DNA from: Begonia masoniana
Lineage: Eukaryota; Streptophyta; Magnoliopsida; Cucurbitales; Begoniaceae
NCBI GenBank assembly: GCA_022432975.1
Contig: CM039509.1
Location: 45,356,209-45,420,208 of the forward strand
Length of the DNA stretch: 64,000 nt
Direction: 5' to 3'
The notes under the pieces were generated by a model. The model worked only from the letters and a program-made list of their open reading frames with translations, had not been told where the DNA came from and did not search any database. Shown piece after piece: positions 57,557 to 64,000 of this stretch. Numbering within the stretch: the first letter of the stretch is position 1; every line of letters starts with the position of its first letter. The translations under genes were made by a program, and so were the position numbers.

Positions 57557-58198
57557 TTTCTTCTTTTGGGTGGTCCTCTCCCTTTCTCTCTCTAACACCC
57601 AACCCTTTTAACACTTTCTCTCTCTCTCTCCCTCACTAGTTCAAGACATGTAGTTTCTAATTTCAGCCATGTCCTAAAATTAACGATGAATATTCTTAAA
57701 TCTTAATTTTGCATGGAAGTTCGAAGGAAATCCTCCGAGAAAAATAGTGATAACTGTACATTAGTGTTGGGTCAATCGAGTTTACTCTTATTCATAGTGA
57801 GCCACATGGTTACATGCATATACATTATATATATATAGGTTATGTGCTAAAGGAGGAAAAAGAAAAAATGTGAAGTAAAAAAAAAAAAAAAAAAAAGAAC
57901 ATGTTGGAGCGAGTAAATTGATCCATGAATTCCTTCACATCTCCATCTTTAGGTTGTTGAGCGCAATGGAGCCTGCAAAACAAAAGCTTTCAATAGGTTG
58001 CATGGAAGTGTATAATCAAGATTCTATACAATTTAATGGTAGATTTAAGGAGTCTCCATCATTAATTCAAGTTGCAACTTGGAAATTCACTTTTATTCCA
58101 TGAATATGAATCCAAGAAAAGATAATTGACAGAACACGTGAATCCTATCTACCTGCATATGGTTGAGATGGAAAGGCTTCTGTTCTTCCCTGATCAAA

Positions 58199-59784
58199 TC
58201 ATACGTTATACAGGCTCTGAAAATCTACATCCCAAGCTGAAGAGGGCTGGATTTGGAGTCGAGAGAGTGATTGGTTAGTGAGAAAATTTTGAGTTCAAGC
58301 AGAGGAAGGAATGAAGGAGAGGAAGAACTGACCGGAAAGCAGGTGGGTACGAGAGAATTTTCCGGGATTGAGACCGGAGCACTGATTGTCCGGCGAAGCC
58401 CGTCTGAAATCATTTCCTGCCCACAGAATGAACCCATTTGCTGTGACTGATCAAAGTTGAGGTAGACAGGGCTATCAAGCTCTGATTGTACACCTAATGG
58501 TGGAAATTTTGAAGTACAAGTAGGATGTGCCTGATAAAATGAAAATTTTTAAGAATTTGAATGCCAACAAGAAAATAGCGAAATTGTTCATGATTTTGCT
58601 TCACCTCTTTGGGAAAGATTTCATCGACGTTGAGATTGAAGTCAAGACATGGGTTTACAGCAGCTAATTTCATTGACAAGAACTGTTTGCAGGAGCCAAA
58701 AAAAAGAAGAAGATAAAGATCAAATTGGAGAAAACTAGAAACAGAAATGAATTTGTTTTAAGGATTAAAGTTGTGGGTTTTTGCTGGATTACCTCAACTT
58801 GTCTTTGTAGAGATTGAACATAATTTATAATTTCGTCCAGCATTCCAGCTTTTCCTGTAATTTTATTACATCCTGGTACTAGATCTTGCAAATACTTCAT
58901 TCTCTCACTGATTTTTTCCCTTCTTGCCTGGAGATTAATCAGAAAATGAAAACATGTAATTCTATCTCAAATGATTTCAATGAGTGAAGACTGTCTTTAG
59001 TTCTTACTCTTTCAGCGAGGCTATGGCTGTCAGTGGCTTGGCCACGACGAGCTCGAACGTGAATGTAATCTGGTTTTTGAACTTCGGAAGCTTTTGAGTT
59101 CTCTTTTGAAGTAACTGCAGAGGTTTCTCCAAAGGCGGTCGTGGCAGTGGAATTGATTTTCGTCGGAATTTGGCCTGTAACCTTTGAATCTCTCTCTTCT
59201 GCACATACTTTGATCCTCTTTTCTTTCGTGTCTTCCTCGTTATCAATCTGAAATCAACCTTTAATTTATAAAGCTATTCTTGTGCGTAAATTAGAGTGTC
59301 ATGAAGATTTATTTGAATTTGAAATGTAGGTTCTAACCTTTGTGTTCGTCTTTCTTTTCTTGAAGCTTTCTCCTCCGACGGGGTGGTTAAGTTTCTCGGA
59401 CAAAACTGGTTCTCTGTTCTTCACCTCCATTATAACCGGAGGACTGCTGGAAGTTCTTGAAATTGTAGGATTTAGTTCTAGTCCAGACCTAAAACCCACG
59501 GTCGGAATCTCAAACTTTCCCAATCCCGACCACACGTTTTCCAAACCCATGTCTCGCTTAACCTCGCTGAGCTCCGTTTCTCCGCCACTCGTTAGCGAAT
59601 TAGGGGCCTGAGCAGCCTGAATTGACGCCGGCAAAGAGTAGGTAGAGTACTCATGGAGGTGGTGGAGGGGAAGCTGGTCATGGTACCTTTTTTGGCGGGA
59701 AGTCTGTCTCTCCAAGACGGTCGTGTCAGCAAAAATTCCGGTGGTGCTGAGGCAGTGCAGCATCTCCGTCGAGGCTCTGTTCAT
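58199..59784 (-). CDS. bHLH transcription factor, CIB1/bHLH63-like
   Basis: Six exons on the minus strand: 59784-59338, 59247-59008, 58927-58793, 58682-58605, 58530-58333 and 58246-58199, all with GT-AG introns and all in phase 0. They total 1146 nt, 381 residues. The start is the ATG at 59784. The N-terminal TTVLERQ motif is shared with CIB/BEE proteins. The bHLH domain spans about residues 219-274: [20 protein letters not shown] has the His-Glu-Arg basic residues for G/E-box DNA, then [15 protein letters not shown], loop, [18 protein letters not shown]. It continues [11 protein letters not shown] with Cys-Leu where Arg-Leu or Arg-Pro is usual. The tail [13 protein letters not shown] matches the family's C-terminus. 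Members are nuclear and CIB1 binds cryptochrome 2; that role here is inferred. It appears intact. Confidence 0.93.
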
Positions 59785-60240
59785 CTCCAAAAAGGGTAAG
59801 AAGAAAATAAGTAGTTATGGCTCTGCCACTGCCAATGGTGCTAAAAATTGCAAAGAGCCGAGTCTGTAGGATGGACTGGCTAAGGAATTAGGCAGCTTTT
59901 TACTGTCCACGCCTATCCCACTGCATCACTTTCTCCCATAGCTACCTGTGCATCGCTTGCTCCAGAGAGAGAAAGAGACAAAGGGGGCAGACAGAGAGAA
60001 AGTAGAGAGGAGAGAGAGTTCTTTATGACTGGAAAGTGAAATGTAGGGGAGAAGAAAAAGGTGAAGTATATAAAGGAGTGAACTCGCCGGAATCTGACTA
60101 CAATTGGCCGGCGAGTTACGAGAGAGAGAGAGAGGAGAGAGGAGAGAGGAAATGCAGCAGAAATCCATGAAGGGTATCCATAAGCAGAAGTCGTGGGCAA
60201 GGGGGCCCACTGACATGACTGCTACGTGGACATGTCCCAA
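59785..60240 (-). promoter_or_regulatory. bHLH gene 5'UTR and core promoter region (inferred)
   Basis: On the minus strand a TATA-like CCTTTATATACTTCACC lies at about 60061-60077, which would place the start site about 250 bp before the ATG. A (GA)n tract (60119-60150), that is CT-rich in gene sense, lies just upstream. The CT-rich leader makes long spurious ORFs. Confidence 0.45.
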
Positions 60241-60248
60241 GCTCCTAA

Positions 60249-60984
60249 GGGCAACTCCAATGGTAGCAACCCATTGGAGTTGCTATCTAATAAAAAATTA
60301 TTATATATAATATTATTTAAATAAACTGTATTCTCTCTCTTCCACCTCATCCCTTAAGCAACCTCAAGCAACTTTACACTCCAATGATAGCAACCCTACT
60401 CCATTGCTTATAAAATAATTTTATATTAATTTTAATATTAATTTTTCTTACATATATATAATCATAATATCATTAAATTAAGTAAATATTATAGTTTGGG
60501 AAACAACCAAAATTAATATTAATTATATATAATTAAAATACAAATAAAAAATTACACAAACACGGTTACCGTCCAAAAATTTTTCAATTTTTAGCCGTTG
60601 CAACGGTACAATTTTTTCAATTTTTAACCGTTGCAACGGTACAATTTTTATTTTTTATAACCATAGATATAATATTTAATTATTTAAAATAAATAAATAA
60701 ATAAATAAATAAACATTTTTTATTAACTTATTTTTTTTAATGGTACAATTTTTATTTTTTATAACTATAGATATAATATTTAATTATTTAAAATAAATAA
60801 ATAAACATTTTTTATTAACTTGTTTTTTTTAGTTTGCTGACTGGACGTTGCTTATGGGTTGCTTAAAAAAGCAACCCATGAGCAACGAGGGTTGCTCTCC
60901 AATGAGGAGAGCAACCCTCGTCGCTGTTGCTTGTCAGAGCAATCTGACAAGCAACAGCAATAGCACCTCCCATTGGAGGTGCTC
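60249..60984. mobile_element. Harbinger-like MITE, TSD TAA
   Basis: Left end GGGCAACTCCAATGG and right end CCATTGGAGGTGCTC are inverted repeats (13 of 15 match). They are flanked by TAA at 60246-60248 and 60985-60987, the 3-bp target typical of PIF/Harbinger. The interior is very AT-rich with a duplicated CCGTTGCAACGGTACAATTT block and TAAATAAATAAAT runs. A strong sub-palindrome lies near the right end (GAGCAACCCTCG, 60858-60925). No ORF. Confidence 0.85.
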
Positions 60985-61203
60985 TAAGAAAATTATTTGA
61001 ATTCTTGATATTAAATTTACTCTATTATTTTACTATTTAAAAATTTTGTTGAAATATTAACTAATATAAAGAATAATTTGCATTGCCGTCGTGATCTCGT
61101 AGATTAAGACAGTGTCATCCAATAGAAAAATTACCTCTATATTCTCTACGATGAAATATCACATATGAATAAAATAAAGAGAAATTATCGGTTTAGGCAT
61201 CGA

Positions 61204-61539
61204 AGTAACCGGTTTTTTCGATTCAAACCTTAAAGTAAAATATTTCACGATCCAAACCTTTAAGTATAGAAAAAGTAACAAAACAAACCTCGGCAGACGT
61301 CCTATGACAGTCCTCTGTTGAATTTTGCCGTAAAACGGATGGTCTCTTACAAAACAGAGACAGTCCGTTCCAGTAACCGGTTTTTTCGATTCAAACCTTA
61401 AAGTAAAATATTTCACGATCCAAACCTTGAAGTATGGAAAAAGTAACAAAACAAACCTCGGCGGACGTCCTATGACCGTCTTCTGTTGAATTTTACCATA
61501 GAACGGACGGTCTCTTGCAAAACAGAGACAGTCCGTTCC
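61204..61539. repeat. 168-bp tandem duplication
   Basis: AGTAACCGGTTTTTTCGATT occurs at about 61204 and 61372; the units 61204-61371 and 61372-61539 are nearly identical. Each ends with one hairpin of the array that follows. Confidence 0.9.
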
Positions 61540-62052
61540 ACAGAACGGACGGTCTCTTGTTTCAAGAGACAGTCCGTTCTCGAATTTAGCCTAGAACGGA
61601 CTGTTTCTCGATTCAAGAGACAGTCTGTTCTATGAACGGACTCTCTCTTAAGAGGATCCGTCCGTTCTATGAACGGACTGTCTCTCTTAAGAAAATTCGT
61701 CCGTTCTTTTAACTTAGGGTTAGAACGGATGGACTCTCTTAAGCAGAGTCCGTCCGTTCTCCCAAATATAACAGGCCAGAGAGCTTTTCGTTCGCATTTC
61801 ACGCGAAGAAAATACCTCTCGGGATCCATTTTCTCTCCAACGTTCGACAATTTTTCTGCACAAATTCGATCGAAACTTACTCCAGAGTATGATTTTATCA
61901 TTTTGAAATTATTTCGTTCGATTTTTAGGTAAAAAATTTGTGATATTCCCAATTTTTCTATGAGAGGACGGTCACCACCGTGAACAGTGTGTCCGTTCTC
62001 TCTCTGTTTACACAGAGAGGACGGTCATGACTCTATACAGTGCGTCCGATCT
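61331..62052. repeat. array of about nine hairpin-forming palindromes
   Basis: Short inverted repeats with GAACGGAC left arms and GTCCGTTC right arms lie at 61331-61370, 61501-61538, 61543-61579, 61594-61630, 61634-61667, 61671-61706 and 61723-61759. Related ones built on GAGAGGACGG lie at about 61962-62002 and 62014-62052. In 61543-61579 the arms are 17 bp with one mismatch and a 3-nt loop. The open frames through the array are by-products. Confidence 0.9.
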
Positions 62053-62117
62053 CAAATTTGCTAATCCAGAATTTGATTTTCGAATTTTACAGATTATTCA
62101 AATCTCCGTATATTACA

Positions 62118-62951
62118 ATGGCTGAGAGACTAATTATTAGGCGAAATGGTGGACCTCCAAAACGTCGGGCAACTTCAACGTCTTCACAGGCCGGACCGTC
62201 AAATAGGCCACCACCGTCGAACCGGCCGGAGTTTTATTCTACTGATTATTGCACCCTAGCTTGTGAAGAACAGTTCAATCTAGATTTGTTACACCGATCA
62301 ATTGCACTTTCGAAGTATGTTGATTTTGCAGGTTGGGAGTCTTTGGGCATACAGAAGATGTTCGACAGAATTGGCCTGCAAGGAGTGTATAATGTGTGGG
62401 GCAATAGCTGTGACCGGATTGTTCGCTTATTCTATGCGCACATGAGCTTTTCCGGCAGATCGGGAACTATAAAGATGTACATCTTGGGTACGGAGATTTT
62501 GATTACTCCGAAGACGATCAATCAGTTGATCGGGTTTGCCAAAGAAGGGGCGAAAAGATACTACCAAGCAGTCCAGAATTGTCCTTTCATGGGAACAGCC
62601 GAGGGAATCGAGTTCTTAAGGGTCATTAATCGAAACAGTGATATTGTGGGGTCCCTTAAGCCGAGAGCTAAAGACATGAATGCAAAAGCTCGTGTAGTCC
62701 ACAATATAGTGTGTTACACCTTTTTGCCGCGACATGGACATAGAGATCTCGTTAACTTCATGGATCTCTACGTGATGGAGAAGCTATACAGCGGCAAGAT
62801 GTTCGACCCTAGTTTTGTGATGTTATCTCACATGTGTGAGATCGGGCAGACACGAAACAAAAACTTGCTGTACGGTGTGTTGATTATGCAGATTGTGGAG
62901 CGTTTTCAGATTCAGTTACCGCTTAGAGAGCAGATGCGAAAGCAGCGGGCT
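62118..62951 (+). pseudogene. putative plant transposon protein ORF, 3' end replaced by an LTR
   Basis: ATG 62118 (MAERLIIRRNGG), then a Pro/Ser-rich linker and a domain with RIVRLFYAHMSF, MYILGTEILITPKTINQLIG, GIEFLRVINRN, ARVVHNIVCYTFLPRHGHRD, MDLYVMEKL and LLYGVLIMQIVERFQIQLP. The order and spacing match the third ORF of Copia3 (36218-35600). After codon 278 (about REQMRKQRA) the frame enters an LTR that starts TGTAATACCC at 62952; the open frame to 63077 is chimeric. Upstream lies the hairpin array. The function of this domain is unknown to me. No stops lie inside the domain, so decay is slight apart from the insertion. Confidence 0.82.
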
Positions 62952-64000
62952 TGTAATACCCGGTTGTACGGACTTGTATATTATATTATTATTATATTAT
63001 CGGATGACATTTTTATATTTATGTCAAATCAGGTCCGTTTTACGAAAAGAAAACGTCACTACGATCCTAACGATTAATAGGAATTTTAAGAAAATTATGG
63101 GAATTTTTGGAGATTAAACACTATATTCCGAGCAATTAAGCTTTTCATAATATGAAGGACGTTTTAGTAAAAATAGTAAACGAAATCCGAATTGCGAACG
63201 GACGGTTTCAATGGGACCCAAATAATAAGTTGGACTTATTAGTGAAATATGGAGATTTGATGAAACCGAATAGCTAGACGATTAACGAACCGAAGAACGA
63301 AATTAATATAAAAACTAAAGAAGGGTAGAATAGTAATTTACAAAGTTAATATTATAAAATCTAACCTAAATATATTTCTCCTTCATTCTTCTTCTTCTTC
63401 CCTGGAATCCACGAAAAACAGAGAGCTTTCTCTTCCCTCGGCTGCCGACAAAATTTTCAATCCGACTCCGATCCGACCTCCGTTCGTTTCGTTCTCTTCG
63501 TGATTTCTCCTCCAATCGACGTTCTAGGTATGTCTCTACAGTTTTAGAACGTTAAATATTTAGTTTCGTAGCGTTTTAGGTTATTAGGGTTTCGATTTAT
63601 TCTCATTAAAAACGCGAATTAGGGTTCGTAATTAATAGGTTAGCCGTGATTAAGTGTATATTGCACGTATTCGACGTTATTGGACGAAGTTAGATCAATT
63701 CGTGAAAATGTTAAAATTAGGGATTTTCGAGATTTTAGGAATAATTCGTAAATTGGAATTCGAGGTGCCGAACGTGAGTTGCTCGAATAAATAGCCCAGT
63801 GAATGAGATTAGAACTTTAGAAAGTCTCCTTAGTTAAGATTTTGTAAATTTGGACGATCATTAGCTTAAATTAGTTTTACGTCGATATTGTGTTTTGCTT
63901 CAGACAAACAACGCTCGTGGACGGAGCTTGAGCTGCTTTGGACACGAGGTAAGTTCTCGTGATCTTCTTTGGCCGATTGGCCTACACCGTACGTCGAATG
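62952..64000 (+). mobile_element. family A gypsy LTR, runs off the window
   Basis: It starts TGTAATACCCGG and follows, in plus orientation, the minus-strand reading of the solo LTR at 10205-14674 over its whole visible length (for example CCGAATTGCGAACGGACGG against CCGAATTTCGAACGGATAG, and the end TTGGCCGATTGGCCTACACC). Whether a full element or a solo LTR follows cannot be seen. Confidence 0.85.

Larger units (their letters stand above)
54381..58125. repeat. tandem segmental duplication, two units of about 1.9 kb
   Basis: Unit 1 is 54381-56262 and unit 2 is 56263-58125, each starting with ATCTACAACGCCATATGG. The middles (about 54430-55790 and 56310-57670) are almost identical. The last about 400 bp of each unit differ by many small indels. 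Each unit holds a (CT)n tract, a GGTTCGG/GAACCG-rich block and a poly-A run. The left edge overlaps RER1's inferred first exon and the right edge reaches the 3' side of the bHLH gene. No gene lies inside. Confidence 0.9.

Noticed and set aside
59926..60240. Minus-strand ORFs of 95-104 codons upstream of the bHLH gene
   Set aside because: They lie in the CT-rich leader/promoter and contain the TATA-like sequence; composition explains the open frames.
61470..61952. 160-codon minus-strand ORF
   Set aside because: It runs through the hairpin array and its repeats; no recognisable domain, and stop avoidance is explained by the repeated sequence.

Overview
The window is nuclear DNA of a flowering plant, most likely a eudicot. 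The evidence is intron-split plant genes (RER1 and a CIB/BEE-type bHLH factor), a BCS1-like AAA-ATPase relic, and dense nested LTR retrotransposons, including Cassandra elements whose LTRs carry a 5S rRNA-derived core. The species cannot be determined from the sequence. There are no operons, plasmid or phage features. One 100-N assembly gap lies at 32422-32521.

Layout. (1) About 1-25871 is an old plus-strand Ty1/copia element (Copia1) that has been broken repeatedly. A Ty3/gypsy chromovirus-like element (Gypsy1, 2544-15895, TSD AACAT) sits in its gag. A solo LTR (10205-14674) sits in the 3' LTR of Gypsy1, and an inverted Cassandra dimer (11781-13387, TSD CCCCT) sits in that solo LTR. Copia1 also holds a second Cassandra (17129-18033, TSD CAATG) and an internally deleted minus-strand gypsy (Gypsy2, 21798-25149, TSD ATCTT). 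(2) 25872-32421 is the left part of a second copia (Copia2). Its 5' LTR is split by a 4-kb solo LTR (26960-31006, TSD ATATT) that carries two large tandem arrays; the element runs into the gap. (3) 32931-42701 is a complete minus-strand copia (Copia3, TSD ATATC) with gag, pol and an extra 3' ORF carrying the putative plant transposon protein domain. It landed in an LTR fragment that had itself interrupted an AAA-ATPase gene (relic 42787-43749, also hit by a small TRIM). (4) 44420-45600 is a minus-strand gag-only copia relic, followed by plus-strand Copia4 (45715-51377, TSD AACCC).

(5) From 51.4 kb to about 60.2 kb is the gene island. RER1 (minus, CDS 52067-53328, three coding exons) is a Golgi-to-ER retrieval receptor. 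The CIB1-like bHLH gene (minus, CDS 58199-59784, six exons) encodes a DNA-binding transcription factor. Between them lies a roughly 1.9-kb tandem segmental duplication. (6) 60249-60984 is a Harbinger-like MITE. 61204-62052 is an array of about nine hairpins built on a GAACGGAC-type arm. 62118-62951 is a second, diverged plant-transposon-protein ORF, cut off by an LTR that runs off the window and belongs to the same family as the 10.2-14.7 kb solo LTR.

The two host genes have unrelated housekeeping and regulatory roles. Everything else is mobile DNA whose insertion order can be read from the intact target-site duplications. Coordinates of exons, LTR ends and TSDs were read directly from the sequence; family names come from recognised motifs; no database search was possible.
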